DNA from: Mycolicibacterium elephantis DSM 44368
GTDB lineage: Bacteria > Actinomycetota > Actinomycetes > Mycobacteriales > Mycobacteriaceae
Direction of reading: 5' to 3'
NCBI RefSeq assembly: GCF_004014805.1
Contig: NZ_ATDN01000004.1
Location: 1-64,000 of the forward strand
DNA length: 64,000 nt
Below are positions 19,249 to 28,571 of this stretch, piece after piece. Under the pieces are notes generated by a model that saw nothing but the letters and a program-made list of their open reading frames with translations, did no database searches and was not told the DNA's origin. Numbering within the stretch: position 1 is the stretch's first letter; each line of letters opens with the position of its first letter. A program made the position numbers and the translations under genes.

Positions 19249-19278
19249 TTGACCCAAAGATATGTTCCGGCGTAAAGT
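19249..19278 (+). promoter_or_regulatory. Proposed mce operon promoter with operator
   Basis: TTGACC (19249-19254), 18-bp spacer, TAAAGT (19273-19278), about 95 bp before mceA. The spacer holds CAAAGATATGTTCC, which resembles the element found in front of the SDR gene (TTGACCAAATATCTGTTCCA at 34598-34617, other strand) and the nitroreductase gene. Probable common regulator. Confidence 0.6.
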
Positions 19279-19374
19279 GCTGCACCGTCGTCGAACGCGC
19301 GATGGGGGTGCGACCCGCTTGTCGAACCGAACGCCGTGGCGCTACCTGATGCGTCCCTGGTGCGGAGGCGATCG

Positions 19375-20568
19375 ATGACACGAACGCTGCTGCGTCCACT
19401 GGTTGGTTTGGTAGCCATCGTCGTGGCCGCGGTGGTAGTTGTGTTGGCGGCGAACCTCTTCCGCGGCGGCTTCACTGATTCCGTCCCCGTCACGGTGCTC
19501 ACCCAGCGAGCCGGCCTGGTGATGAACCCCGACGCCAAGGTCAAGGTCCGCGGTGTGCAGGTGGGCACGGTCGCGGCGATCGAAGAGCTGCCGGGCGAAG
19601 CGGCGGCCATTCACCTGGACATGGATCCTTCGCGGTTGGAGGCGATACCCGCCAACGCGCTCGTCGATATCGCGTCGCCGACGGTGTTCGGCGCCAAGCA
19701 GGTGCAGTTCGTCTTTCCCGATGACCCGTCCGAGGAGTCGCTGCAGGCCGGTCAGGTCGTCGACGCACGTCACGTCATGGTCGAGGTCAACTCCGTATTC
19801 GAGCAGCTGACCTCGGTGTTGTCGCAAGTCGAGCCCGCCAAGCTCAACGCCACCCTGGCTGCGATCGCCACGGCGGTCAGCGGCCGCGGTGAGAAGTTCG
19901 GCCAGATGCTCTCGGACCTGGACGCCTATCTGGCCGGTCTCGAAGGAAGCCTGCCTGCACTTCGGGCCGACCTGCAGGCCGCACCCGGCGTGCTGCGGGC
20001 CTATGCCGATGCGACGCCCGAGTTCGTCACGATCGCCGAGAACGCCACGCGGATCAGCGACTCGATCGTCGAGGAGCAGTCGAACCTGGACGCGGCGTTG
20101 GTGAGCGTGACCGGCCTGGCGGACATCGGAAATCAGGTGCTGGGCGAGAACCGCAACGCGCTCACCGACGTCCTTCGTCTGCTGGTGCCGACCACCGACC
20201 TGTTCAACGAGTACAACCAGGCGCTGTGGTGCGGGCTTGCCGGAATGGTGGAGGCAACACACCGACCCCCGTTGAAGCAACCCGGCGTGGTGGTGCTGGC
20301 CGGGTTCCTGTGGGGCCAGGAGCGCTACCGCTATCCGCAGGACCTGCCCAAGGCCGGGGCGGAGGGCGGTCCCCAGTGCACCGGGCTGCCGAAGCCGCCG
20401 TTTGAAGCGGTCCCACCGTACGTCGTCGCCGACACCGGGACCAATCCCTGGCGACGGACCTATCCGGGGGTGGTGCTCAACTCCGACCTGATCAAGCAGA
20501 TCATGTTCGGCGACACCGAGATCTCCGGGCCGCCCCGCAACACCGCCCAGATCGGCCAACCCGGATGA
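19375..20568 (+). CDS. mceA: Mce family protein MceA
   Basis: First of six consecutive Mce proteins that together form a lipid-transfer tube across the mycobacterial envelope. 397 residues from ATG 19375, which has GGAGG at 19364. An N-terminal membrane anchor (LLRPLVGLVAIVVAAVVVVL) is followed by the MCE/MlaD domain (about 30-115, with VKVRGVQVGTVAAIE and VFGAKQVQF) and a long helical region that would build the tube. It ends with the A-type tail YPGVVLNSDLIKQIMFG. The number of the operon among the mycobacterial mce loci cannot be fixed from sequence alone. Confidence 0.9.
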   Translation: MTRTLLRPLVGLVAIVVAAVVVVLAANLFRGGFTDSVPVTVLTQRAGLVMNPDAKVKVRGVQVGTVAAIEELPGEAAAIHLDMDPSRLEAIPANALVDIASPTVFGAKQVQFVFPDDPSEESLQAGQVVDARHVMVEVNSVFEQLTSVLSQVEPAKLNATLAAIATAVSGRGEKFGQMLSDLDAYLAGLEGSLPALRADLQAAPGVLRAYADATPEFVTIAENATRISDSIVEEQSNLDAALVSVTGLADIGNQVLGENRNALTDVLRLLVPTTDLFNEYNQALWCGLAGMVEATHRPPLKQPGVVVLAGFLWGQERYRYPQDLPKAGAEGGPQCTGLPKPPFEAVPPYVVADTGTNPWRRTYPGVVLNSDLIKQIMFGDTEISGPPRNTAQIGQPG

Positions 20569-21590
20569 TGCGATCGTTTCGTCCTACGCTCGTCAAGTTC
20601 GGGATCTTCGCGGTGGTGATGAGCCTGCTCACCGCGTCGTTGTTCTTCATCTTCGGCCAGTATCAAACCGGTTCGCGGAAGGGATATTCGGCGGTGTTCG
20701 CCGACGTCTCCCGGCTCGAGCCGGGAGAGTCGGTGCGGGTCGCAGGCATGCGGGTCGGCACGGTGAACAGCGTTGAGCTACAACGAGACAAATCGGTGGT
20801 TGTCACCTTCGAGACGGATCCCGACGTGGCGATGACCACCTCGACCAAGGCGGCGGTGCGCTATCTCAACCTGGTCGGCGACCGCTATCTGGAGTTGATC
20901 GAGGGGTCCGGAGGCGCTCCGCTGCCGCCCGGCGGCCAGATCTCCAAGGACCGAACTCAGTCCGCGCTGGATCTGGACCTGCTCCTCGGCGGGCTCAAAC
21001 CCGTTCTGCGCGGACTCAACCCACAGGATGTCAACGCACTGTCGGCTTCCATCATCGAGATCTTTCAGGGCCAGGAGAACACGCTGCAGTCGCTGTTCTC
21101 CGGCACGTCGGGCTTCACCGCGGCGTTGGCCGAGCACAACGAGACCATCCAGGCGCTGATCGACAACCTTCGCACGCTGCTGGCCACCCTGACCAAGGAG
21201 GGCGACAAGTTCTCCGACACGATCGGACAACTCGAAGCTCTGGTCACCCAGCTTGCCGCCGAACGCGATCCGATCGGTAGGGCCATCGAAGCGCTGAACA
21301 ACGGCACGGCATCGGTCGCCGACCTGATGGCCGAAACACGTGCGCCGCTGGCAGGCACGGTCGACGAACTGAGCACGCTGGCCACCCACCTCGACGCTGA
21401 GAAGGACCGGCTCGACACCAGCCTGCAGAAGGCCCCGGAGAACTACCGCAAGCTGGTGCGCACCGGTTCCTACGGCAGCTTCTTCAACTACTACATCTGC
21501 GAGCTGAAGTGGCGGGTGACCGATCTGCAGGGTCGGACCGCGGTCTTCCCGTGGCTCAAACAGGAGAACGGGAGGTGCACCGAGCCCTGA
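20565..21590 (+). CDS. mceB: Mce family protein MceB
   Basis: 341 residues; start overlaps the mceA stop (ATGA). Membrane anchor FGIFAVVMSLLTASLFFIFG, then the MCE domain with YSAVFADVSRLEPGESVRVA and VRYLNLVGDRYLEL, then helices (LDLDLLLGGLKPVLRGLNPQDVN is the usual B-type sequence). C-terminus with NYYICELKWR, typical of MceB. Coupled to both neighbours. Confidence 0.9.
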   Translation: MMRSFRPTLVKFGIFAVVMSLLTASLFFIFGQYQTGSRKGYSAVFADVSRLEPGESVRVAGMRVGTVNSVELQRDKSVVVTFETDPDVAMTTSTKAAVRYLNLVGDRYLELIEGSGGAPLPPGGQISKDRTQSALDLDLLLGGLKPVLRGLNPQDVNALSASIIEIFQGQENTLQSLFSGTSGFTAALAEHNETIQALIDNLRTLLATLTKEGDKFSDTIGQLEALVTQLAAERDPIGRAIEALNNGTASVADLMAETRAPLAGTVDELSTLATHLDAEKDRLDTSLQKAPENYRKLVRTGSYGSFFNYYICELKWRVTDLQGRTAVFPWLKQENGRCTEP

Positions 21591-22693
21591 TGCGCAAATA
21601 TCGAGGCGCACATCTGATTCGGGCGGGCTTTCTGGGCGCCGTCCTGATCGTCCTCGTCGTCGCCGTCGGCCTCGCGCCCGAACGGCTGGTGTCCTGGGCG
21701 ACCTCGATCAGGTATCAGGCGCAGTTCGCCGACGCCGGCGGCCTCACGCCCGGCAACGAAGTGACGATCTCGGGGATGAAGGTCGGCACCGTCTCCGGCG
21801 TTGCGCTGCACGGACGCAATGCCGTGGTGACCTTCACCGTCGACGGAACCGTGCCGCTCGGGTCGGCCACCACCGCGCACGTGCGCACCGGCACCCTGTT
21901 GGGCGAGCGCGTCCTGACCCTGGAGTCCGACGGCGATGGAACGATGAAGCCGATGGACGTCATTCCGGTGTCGCGCACGGCGTCGCCCTACTCGCTGACC
22001 GAAGCCGTCAGCGAGCTGACCACCAACACCGCGGGCACCGACACCGCCGCGTTGAACCAGTCGCTGGACACCCTGTCGGCGACACTGAACCAGGTTGCGC
22101 CACAACTAGGTCCGACCTTCGACGGAGTGACGCGGTTGTCACGGGCGATCAATGAACGCGACGACACGCTGGGCGACCTGCTCGCGAACGGCGCCGACGT
22201 CACACGGATCCTCTCGGACCGCAGCGCGCAGGTGAACTCGCTGATTCTCAACGCCAACGACCTGGTGGCGGTGCTGTCGGAGCGCCGGCGCGCCATCGTC
22301 GAGCTGCTGGCGCACACCTCGGCACTGTCGAAGCAGATGACCGGCCTGATCCGCGAAAACGAACAGGAGCTCGCGCCCACGCTGGACAAACTCAACGGCG
22401 TCACCTCGATTCTGGAGAAGAACCGCGACAACATCGCGAAAGCCCTTCCCGGGCTGGCGAAGTTCCAGATCACCCTTGGTGAGACCATCGGCAACGGACC
22501 GTACTACCAGGCCTATATCCCCAACATCATGTTCGGCCAGCTGCTGCAGCCGTGGCTGGACTACGCGTTCGGGTTCCGGCGAGGGGTCGACGCAGGACAG
22601 CCGCCCGACAACGTCGGTCCGCGCGCAGAGCTTCCTTTCCCGTACAACGGCATTCCGCAACCCTGGGAGCAGTGGGGGGAGCCACCGCGATGA
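21590..22693 (+). CDS. mceC: Mce family protein MceC
   Basis: 367 residues from ATG 21590, which shares a base with the mceB stop. GGAGG stands 15 bases upstream, rather far; GTG 21575 would overlap that site, so ATG was preferred. Membrane segment LIRAGFLGAVLIVLVVAVGL, MCE domain (YQAQFADAGGLTPGNEVTIS, GTLLGERVLTL), helical domain with SLDTLSATLNQVAPQLGPTF, and a C-terminus rich in Pro and aromatic residues. Confidence 0.9.
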   Translation: MRKYRGAHLIRAGFLGAVLIVLVVAVGLAPERLVSWATSIRYQAQFADAGGLTPGNEVTISGMKVGTVSGVALHGRNAVVTFTVDGTVPLGSATTAHVRTGTLLGERVLTLESDGDGTMKPMDVIPVSRTASPYSLTEAVSELTTNTAGTDTAALNQSLDTLSATLNQVAPQLGPTFDGVTRLSRAINERDDTLGDLLANGADVTRILSDRSAQVNSLILNANDLVAVLSERRRAIVELLAHTSALSKQMTGLIRENEQELAPTLDKLNGVTSILEKNRDNIAKALPGLAKFQITLGETIGNGPYYQAYIPNIMFGQLLQPWLDYAFGFRRGVDAGQPPDNVGPRAELPFPYNGIPQPWEQWGEPPR

Positions 22694-24087
22694 TCCGCGG
22701 CCGTGGTGTGCGAATGGGCCTGGTGGTGACGCTGGCCGCGCTGCTCGTGTGCGGATCGGGCGTCCTCATCGCGCACAACCTGTTTCGGCCCACCGTGATC
22801 ATCGCCCACTTCACCACCGCCACCGCGATCTATCCCGGTGACGAGGTCCGCATCGCCGGCGTGAAGGTGGGCTCCATCGAATCGATCGAGCCGATCGGAA
22901 CGCAGGCGAAGATGACGCTTTCCGTCCGACACGGCATCACGGTGCCGGCCGACGCCAAAGCGGTCATCGTCGCCCAGAACCTCGTCTCGGCGCGCTACGT
23001 CCAACTCACACCCGCATACGAGTCGGGGCCGGCCATGCGAGACGGGGCAGTGATTCCCGTCGAGCGCACGGCGGTGCCGGTGGAGTGGAACGAGGTCAAA
23101 GAGCAACTGATGCGGTTGGCAACGGAATTGGGGCCCGGCGGCGACGCCGGAAATGCGACGGGTTCGGTCGGCGGGTTCATCGACAGCGCGGCCGCGGCCA
23201 TGGACGGCAACGGCGAGAAGCTGCGCCGCGCACTCGAGCAACTGTCGGGGGTGGGCCGGATCCTCGCCGAGGGCGGCGGCAACATCGTCGACACGATCAC
23301 CAATCTGCAGACCTTCGTCACCGCGCTGCGCGACAGCAACGACCAGATCGTGCGGTTTCAGAACGGGTTCGCCACGCTGACCAGCGTCGTCAACGACAGC
23401 AGGTCGGAACTGGATGCGGCGCTGAAGAACCTGTCCGAGGTCGTCGGCGAGACAACACGATTCGTGCACGACACCCGGGACAAGACGTCGGAGCAGATTC
23501 AGCGGCTGGCCAACGTCGTGCAGAACCTCGCCGAGCACCGCATGGGGCTGGAGAACGTGCTGCACATCGCCCCGCACTCGATCGCCAACACAGTCAACAT
23601 GTTCGACCCGCGTACCGGAGCGGCCAGCGGAGTGTTCGTGCTGAACAACATGGCCAATCCGGACTGGTTCATCTGCGGAATGATCGGGGCGCTCCAAAAC
23701 GTCACCGCCCCGACGACCTCCAAACTCTGCTCGCAGTACCTGGGTCCCGGGTTACGCCTGGCGAACTTCAACAACCTGCCGTTTCCGTTCAGCTTCCTGT
23801 TGGGCGCCAACCCGCCGCCGTACATGCTGCGCTACAGCGAGCCGGGCCTGATGCCCGGGGCCGGCGGACCCCCGCCGGGGCCGTCGGAGCCCCCACCGGC
23901 CGTCTCGGCGTACACCGGCGCCGGCGATGTACCGCCACCGCCCGGCTACGGCCTGCCCGCGGCGGGGCCCACGCCGCCTTCCGGGCCGCCGACACTGCAC
24001 GACATGCTGTTGCCGGCCGAGCTGTCACCGGGTCAGGACGCGGCGCCACCGTCGCCGTCGCCGCCGAACGACGGGACCCCGCCATGA
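22690..24087 (+). CDS. mceD: Mce family protein MceD
   Basis: 465 residues, 4-bp overlap with mceC. Membrane anchor MGLVVTLAALLVCGSGVLI, MCE domain (FTTATAIYPGDEVRIAGVKV, LVSARYVQLTPAY), helical domain with GNGEKLRRALEQLSGVGRIL, then from about residue 374 a Pro/Gly-rich low-complexity tail of some 90 residues. Such tails are usual for MceD and MceF and probably stay in the cell-wall space. Confidence 0.9.
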   Translation: MIRGRGVRMGLVVTLAALLVCGSGVLIAHNLFRPTVIIAHFTTATAIYPGDEVRIAGVKVGSIESIEPIGTQAKMTLSVRHGITVPADAKAVIVAQNLVSARYVQLTPAYESGPAMRDGAVIPVERTAVPVEWNEVKEQLMRLATELGPGGDAGNATGSVGGFIDSAAAAMDGNGEKLRRALEQLSGVGRILAEGGGNIVDTITNLQTFVTALRDSNDQIVRFQNGFATLTSVVNDSRSELDAALKNLSEVVGETTRFVHDTRDKTSEQIQRLANVVQNLAEHRMGLENVLHIAPHSIANTVNMFDPRTGAASGVFVLNNMANPDWFICGMIGALQNVTAPTTSKLCSQYLGPGLRLANFNNLPFPFSFLLGANPPPYMLRYSEPGLMPGAGGPPPGPSEPPPAVSAYTGAGDVPPPPGYGLPAAGPTPPSGPPTLHDMLLPAELSPGQDAAPPSPSPPNDGTPP

Positions 24088-25256
24088 TCGGTGTGCGCGC
24101 GGCGCGGCAGACGTTGGCCGTCGGTCTGACCGTGGTGTTGACCGCCACCGGATGCGCGTTCGACGGGGTCAACTCGCTGCCATTGCCCGGGGCCGTTGGG
24201 CGCGGCCCCGATGCACACGTGTACCACCTCGAGCTGGCCAACATCGGGACACTGGAATCCAATTCACCGGTGATGATCGACGACGTCGTCGTCGGCAGCG
24301 TCGGCAGGATGACGTTGCACGGCTGGCATGTCGACCTCGAGGTGTCGGTGCAGCCGGATGTCGTGGTGCCCGCCAACGCGGTGGCGACCGTGGGACAGAC
24401 CAGCCTGTTGGGATCGATGCACGTGGCGCTGGATCCGCCGGCGGGCGTAGCCCCGAGCGGCCGCTTGTCACCCGGTGCGACAATCGGTTTGAACGATTCC
24501 TCGACATATCCGTCGACCGAACGGACACTGTCCGCGCTCGCCGCCGTGGTCAATGGTGGCGGTCTCGGCCAGATCGGTGACATCATCAGCAATTTCAACG
24601 CCGCCCTATCGGGCCGGCGCGACGTGGTACGCGATCTCATCACCCGGCTCGACACGTTCGTCGGCACCCTGTACGAGCAGCGCGACGACATCATCGCGAC
24701 CATCCACGAGATGAACCGGTTCGCCGAGCGGCTCGGCGGTCAGCAAGAGGTGCTCACCCTGGCGCTGAACAGGATTCCGCCGGCGCTGGACGTCCTGCTC
24801 ACCGAACGGGAGAGGTTCACCACGGCGCTACAGCGGTTGGGGGAGTTCAGCGACACGGTCACCGGGCTGGTCAACGACACGCAGGCCGATCTGGTGAGGA
24901 ACCTGCAGAACCTCGAGCCGACATTGCGTGCGTTGGCCGACGTCGGCCCAGAGATCGACAGCGCGCTGGCCTACCTCCCGACGTTCCCGCTGACGCAGAA
25001 TCTCATCGACCGCGGTGTCCGCGGCGATTACATGAACCTGTTCGTGACAGTCGATCTCACCAACGCGCGGATCAAGCGGGGTCTGCTCCTCGGAACTCGG
25101 CTCGGTCAGGACCGGGCCTCACTGGTTCCCGCGCCGGGCGACCCCGGCTACGACGCCTACTACACGAAGTTCCCGTTGGGTGTCGGCACCTCACCGCCGT
25201 TCGGCCCGATTCCGAACGCCCCTCCGGCGCCGTGGGAACCCGGGGGCGGTGGCTGA
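24084..25256 (+). CDS. mceE: Mce family lipoprotein MceE
   Basis: 390 residues, 4-bp overlap with mceD. The signal peptide LAVGLTVVLTATGC makes Cys24 the likely lipidated residue, the usual design of MceE (Lpr-type lipoprotein); the residue at -3 is Ala rather than Leu. MCE domain follows (VYHLELANIGTLESNSPVMI, GQTSLLGSMHVAL), then helices and a Pro-rich end. Confidence 0.9.
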   Translation: MIGVRAARQTLAVGLTVVLTATGCAFDGVNSLPLPGAVGRGPDAHVYHLELANIGTLESNSPVMIDDVVVGSVGRMTLHGWHVDLEVSVQPDVVVPANAVATVGQTSLLGSMHVALDPPAGVAPSGRLSPGATIGLNDSSTYPSTERTLSALAAVVNGGGLGQIGDIISNFNAALSGRRDVVRDLITRLDTFVGTLYEQRDDIIATIHEMNRFAERLGGQQEVLTLALNRIPPALDVLLTERERFTTALQRLGEFSDTVTGLVNDTQADLVRNLQNLEPTLRALADVGPEIDSALAYLPTFPLTQNLIDRGVRGDYMNLFVTVDLTNARIKRGLLLGTRLGQDRASLVPAPGDPGYDAYYTKFPLGVGTSPPFGPIPNAPPAPWEPGGGG

Positions 25257-26770
25257 TGCTGTCGCGGATGGTGCGGATTCAGTTGGTGATCTTCACGATC
25301 GCCTCGATCATCGGTGTCCTGGTGATGGCGTTCGGCTACCTGCAGGCACCGACGCTGCTCGGCGTCGGGCGGCTCACCGTGAAGCTGGAACTTCCCGCTT
25401 CGGGCGGCCTGTACCGCTTCGCCAACGTGACCTACCGGGGCGTCCAGATCGGCAAGGTGACGGCGATGGACGTGTCGCGAAGCCGTGCCACCGCGACCCT
25501 CTCGCTGGACACCTCACCGAAGATCCCCGCCGATCTGGTGGCCGAGGTGCGCAGCGTGTCCGCGGTCGGTGAGCAGTACGTCGAGCTGCTGCCGCGCACC
25601 GACTCGCCGCCGTACCTACAGGACGGTTCGGTCATCAGCATGGCCGACACCAAGGTTCCGCAGCAGGTCAGCCCGATGCTCGATCAGGTCAGCGCCCTGC
25701 TCGACAGTGTCCCGAAAGACAGCTTGAGCAAGCTGATCGACGAATCGTTCACCGCGTTCGGCGAGACCGGCTACGAAATGGGCTCGCTGGTCGACTCCTC
25801 GTCGAAGATCTCAGGCGATCTCAACTCCGTGGCCCAGCGGTCGGCCACGCTGGTCGACGATACGCGGCCCCTGCTGAATTCCCAGGCGCAGACCACCGAC
25901 GCGTTGGAGGTGTGGGCGCGGAGCCTGGCGGGCATCACCGGCCAGGTGGTGACCGACGACCCGCAGATACGCACGCTGCTTGAGGAGGGACCCGGTGCGG
26001 CCTCCGAGGTCTCGCAGCTGCTCGACCAGATCAAGCCGACCCTGCCGGTGCTGCTGGCCAACCTCACGACCTTCGGCCAGGTAGCGGTGACCTATCGGCC
26101 GTCGCTGGAACAGGTTCTGGTGTTGTTACCGCCGTTCGTGGCCAACACGTTGGCCTCGGCGCCGGAGAACAACCCCACGGGGATCCCGTTGGGTGACTTT
26201 CGGATTCAGATCGCCGATCCGAACCCGTGCACGGTGGGGTTCCTGCCGCCGTCGTCGTGGCGCAGCCCCGAAGACACCACCACGATCGACACTCCGGACG
26301 GCGTCTACTGCAAGCTCCCGCAGGACTCGCCGGTCGTGGTCAGGGGAGCACGCAACGCACCGTGTATGGGGGTGCCGGGAAAGCGCGCCCCCACGGTGGA
26401 GATCTGCTACGGCGACGAGCCCTATCGACCACTGGCCATGCGAGAGCACACCCTTGGACCGGCTCCGATCGATCCGAACCTGATCGCCCAGGGTGTCCCG
26501 CCCGACAACCGGGTGACCATCAACGACAACATCTACGCCCCGATCGAGGGCACCCCGCCACCGCAGGACTCACCGCCCGCAGCCGCCACCCCGGTGACGC
26601 CGAACTCCTTCGGCGCCAAGGCTGCTGCCCCCAGCCCGTCGGTGGCGATCGCACACTACGACCCACAGACCGGCCAGTTCTCCACCCCCGATGGCGCCGT
26701 CGGCCGCCAGACCGACCTCGTCGACCCCCCGAAGAGCTGGCAGGACCTGCTGTATCAAGGAGGCCGATGA
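25256..26770 (+). CDS. mceF: Mce family protein MceF
   Basis: 504 residues, start overlapping the mceE stop (TGATG). Membrane anchor IQLVIFTIASIIGVLVMAFG, MCE domain (VTYRGVQIGKVTAMDVS, VSAVGEQYVELLP), helical domain, and a Cys- and Pro-containing C-terminal region ending with HYDPQTGQFSTPDG, typical of MceF. Last of the six mce genes; a small exported protein follows with overlapping stop and start. Confidence 0.9.
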   Translation: MLSRMVRIQLVIFTIASIIGVLVMAFGYLQAPTLLGVGRLTVKLELPASGGLYRFANVTYRGVQIGKVTAMDVSRSRATATLSLDTSPKIPADLVAEVRSVSAVGEQYVELLPRTDSPPYLQDGSVISMADTKVPQQVSPMLDQVSALLDSVPKDSLSKLIDESFTAFGETGYEMGSLVDSSSKISGDLNSVAQRSATLVDDTRPLLNSQAQTTDALEVWARSLAGITGQVVTDDPQIRTLLEEGPGAASEVSQLLDQIKPTLPVLLANLTTFGQVAVTYRPSLEQVLVLLPPFVANTLASAPENNPTGIPLGDFRIQIADPNPCTVGFLPPSSWRSPEDTTTIDTPDGVYCKLPQDSPVVVRGARNAPCMGVPGKRAPTVEICYGDEPYRPLAMREHTLGPAPIDPNLIAQGVPPDNRVTINDNIYAPIEGTPPPQDSPPAAATPVTPNSFGAKAAAPSPSVAIAHYDPQTGQFSTPDGAVGRQTDLVDPPKSWQDLLYQGGR

Positions 26771-27258
26771 TGGAGCATCGCGCGGTCATCGTCGCTGCGA
26801 TGGCGATCGCGATCGGGGCGGCGTGCACCGCACCGCCCGCCGGCGCGGCCGACGAGATCGCGATCAACGGCACCTACGCCGCGTTCTCCGACGGCCGCTT
26901 GGCCAGGACCAACGACTCCCGCCACGACGAGAAGAGCGTGCACCAGACATGGACCATCACGTCCACTTGCACCACCTACCAGGACTGCACCGGACGGGTC
27001 GTCAGCGACCACGGCTGGAGCGGCGAGCTGGTCTACCTGAGCGGGCGTTGGAAGGTCAGCCACACCATCGAGAACTGGGAGCCGTGCTTCGACGGCACCG
27101 CGTACCCGGGAACGCAGACCTTCACGTTCTGGGTCGGCTATCCCGCGGTTCCCGGTCAGTACGTGGGCTGGGACAGAACCGAAGGACCAAGCGGTGCTTG
27201 TGGTTTCAACAAGGTCCTCGACATCGAGATGCCGTTCACGCTCACCCGCGTGGATTGA
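26767..27258 (+). CDS. Small exported protein at the end of the mce operon
   Basis: 163 residues. ATG 26767 overlaps the mceF stop and follows AGGAGG. N-terminal signal VIVAAMAIAIGAACTAPPAGAADE; cleavage after AGA is likely, though GAAC could serve as a weak lipobox. The mature part has four cysteines and many Trp/Thr residues (HQTWTITSTC, GDHGWSGELVYLSGRW-like beta strands, GACGFNKVLDIEMPFTL) and looks like an all-beta secreted domain. I do not recognise a named family. Being co-translated with mceF, it is probably part of the same uptake system. Its end overlaps the converging dehydrogenase gene by 17 bp. Confidence 0.8.
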   Translation: MMEHRAVIVAAMAIAIGAACTAPPAGAADEIAINGTYAAFSDGRLARTNDSRHDEKSVHQTWTITSTCTTYQDCTGRVVSDHGWSGELVYLSGRWKVSHTIENWEPCFDGTAYPGTQTFTFWVGYPAVPGQYVGWDRTEGPSGACGFNKVLDIEMPFTLTRVD

Positions 27259-28348
27259 ACGCGTGCTGCGGGATCGTCAACGGCAGGTCGACCGAACTGA
27301 GCAATCCCGGTGGGGCCTCCACGACGTACGGCACCGCGTTGACCACCCGCATCGCGGTGGCGACCATGGCCCCGGCGCCGGAGGTCATGTGTTCGATGGC
27401 GGCCTTCTTGCGGTCACGGATCGTGGGCGTGAGCGTGCACTCGATATCCGGTTGGCCGGTGATCACCACCCGGTACGACAGGTCACCGTGGCCCTGCGGC
27501 CAGTCGGGCGCCACGTCGGGCGCGAGCCGGGTGACATGTTCGATCACGATCGCTTCCACCCCGTCGACCACGCCGATGGCCTGCATCCGCAGCGCGCCGC
27601 AGGTGCCCGCCTCGACGGTGCCCATCGCGACTTCGAGCGTGCGATCGGTCACCCGTCGATCGAACTTCTCCCGCACTTCGGTCACCTCGACGCCGAGCGC
27701 TTCGGCCATCATGCGGATCTGTCCCTGCCACTCGCCGGCGATCGCGCCGGGGATGGCGATCCACGGGTCGTAGTCCAGGGGCCGGCCGAATCCCATTGCG
27801 TCGCTCATGATGTCGGTCACGCCGTAGTCGTCGTACAGCGCGATCTCGTTGGCGTAGATCTTCTCGATCTGACTCGACTGCGTCGACAATACGAGCGGCA
27901 GGTAGTCGGCGGCAAACCCCGGTTCGATGCCCGACGCGTACAGCGACACCTGGCCGTCCTTTGCCGCGGTCGTGAGCTGGTCGCGCCACTCGGCGGGTTC
28001 GTATGCATGCGGGTTGACCAGACGGGTGGTGCTCGTCGTCACGACGTTGATGCCTGCGCTGAGCAGTTTGACGTAGTCCGGGATCGCCAGCGCGTCCCGC
28101 TCGGGTCCGCTGGCCGCGTAGATGACGCAGTCGGGCGCCAGCGCGATCAACGCATCGGCATCGGTGGTGGCTTTGACCCCGATCGGATCCCCGTTGGTCA
28201 GTTCGCCCGCGTCCTTGCCGTCCTTGTCAGGGGAGTGCACCCACACGCCGACGAGGTCCAGATTCGGGCGCCGGCCGAGGGCGCGGATGGCGATCGCGCC
28301 GATGCCACCCGTCGACCACACCACCACGCGGTACGTACCGTCTGCCAT
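27242..28348 (-). CDS. Dihydrodipicolinate reductase-like NAD(P)-dependent dehydrogenase, paralogue 1
   Basis: 368 residues from ATG 28348, with AAGGAGG 5 bases upstream. N-terminal Rossmann fold: YRVVVWSTGGIGAIAIRAL carries the dinucleotide-binding Gly motif, then DLVGVWVHS and CVIYAASGPERDA. The C-terminal half is the dimerisation/substrate domain. Databases usually label this family amine dehydrogenase-like or diaminopentanoate dehydrogenase-like; mycobacteria carry many copies near lipid/steroid catabolic genes and substrates are mostly unknown. It is divergent from a close paralogue at 28572-29645, with an operator region between them. Confidence 0.75.
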   Translation of the reverse strand: MADGTYRVVVWSTGGIGAIAIRALGRRPNLDLVGVWVHSPDKDGKDAGELTNGDPIGVKATTDADALIALAPDCVIYAASGPERDALAIPDYVKLLSAGINVVTTSTTRLVNPHAYEPAEWRDQLTTAAKDGQVSLYASGIEPGFAADYLPLVLSTQSSQIEKIYANEIALYDDYGVTDIMSDAMGFGRPLDYDPWIAIPGAIAGEWQGQIRMMAEALGVEVTEVREKFDRRVTDRTLEVAMGTVEAGTCGALRMQAIGVVDGVEAIVIEHVTRLAPDVAPDWPQGHGDLSYRVVITGQPDIECTLTPTIRDRKKAAIEHMTSGAGAMVATAMRVVNAVPYVVEAPPGLLSSVDLPLTIPQHAFNPRG

Positions 28349-28384
28349 CACCCCTCCTTGTGGGAGCGCCCAGATGCGTCGGTA

Positions 28385-28453
28385 CGACTATAACGATCGA
28401 GAATAGTATCCACTATTATTTCGCGGGAGAGAACAAAATTTAGGTTATAGTCG
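28385..28453. promoter_or_regulatory. Divergent promoter/operator region of the dehydrogenase pair
   Basis: CGACTATAAC (28385-28394) and GTTATAGTCG (28444-28453) form a perfect 10-bp inverted repeat; each arm offers a -10 TATAGT for one of the two divergent genes. Between them lies AATAGT-ATCC-ACTATT (28402-28417), a palindrome that recurs at 47016-47031, and GAACAAAATTTAGGT (28431-28445), which resembles the operator element at 37234-37248. Confidence 0.55.
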
Positions 28454-28571
28454 GGCGGCGTGCCCTCCCGGACGCGAGCTCGATGGCCACCGCGGCGACA
28501 TTCCGATCGCCTGGCCCGACGTCGAACGCGTCGTGACCGCGTACGAACGCCGATGAACGACAGGAGGACTC

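Noticed and set aside
18973-19275. Short open frames before the mce operon, considered as remnants of yrbE genes
   Set aside because: No hydrophobic segments or permease motifs in any frame; no ribosome binding site.
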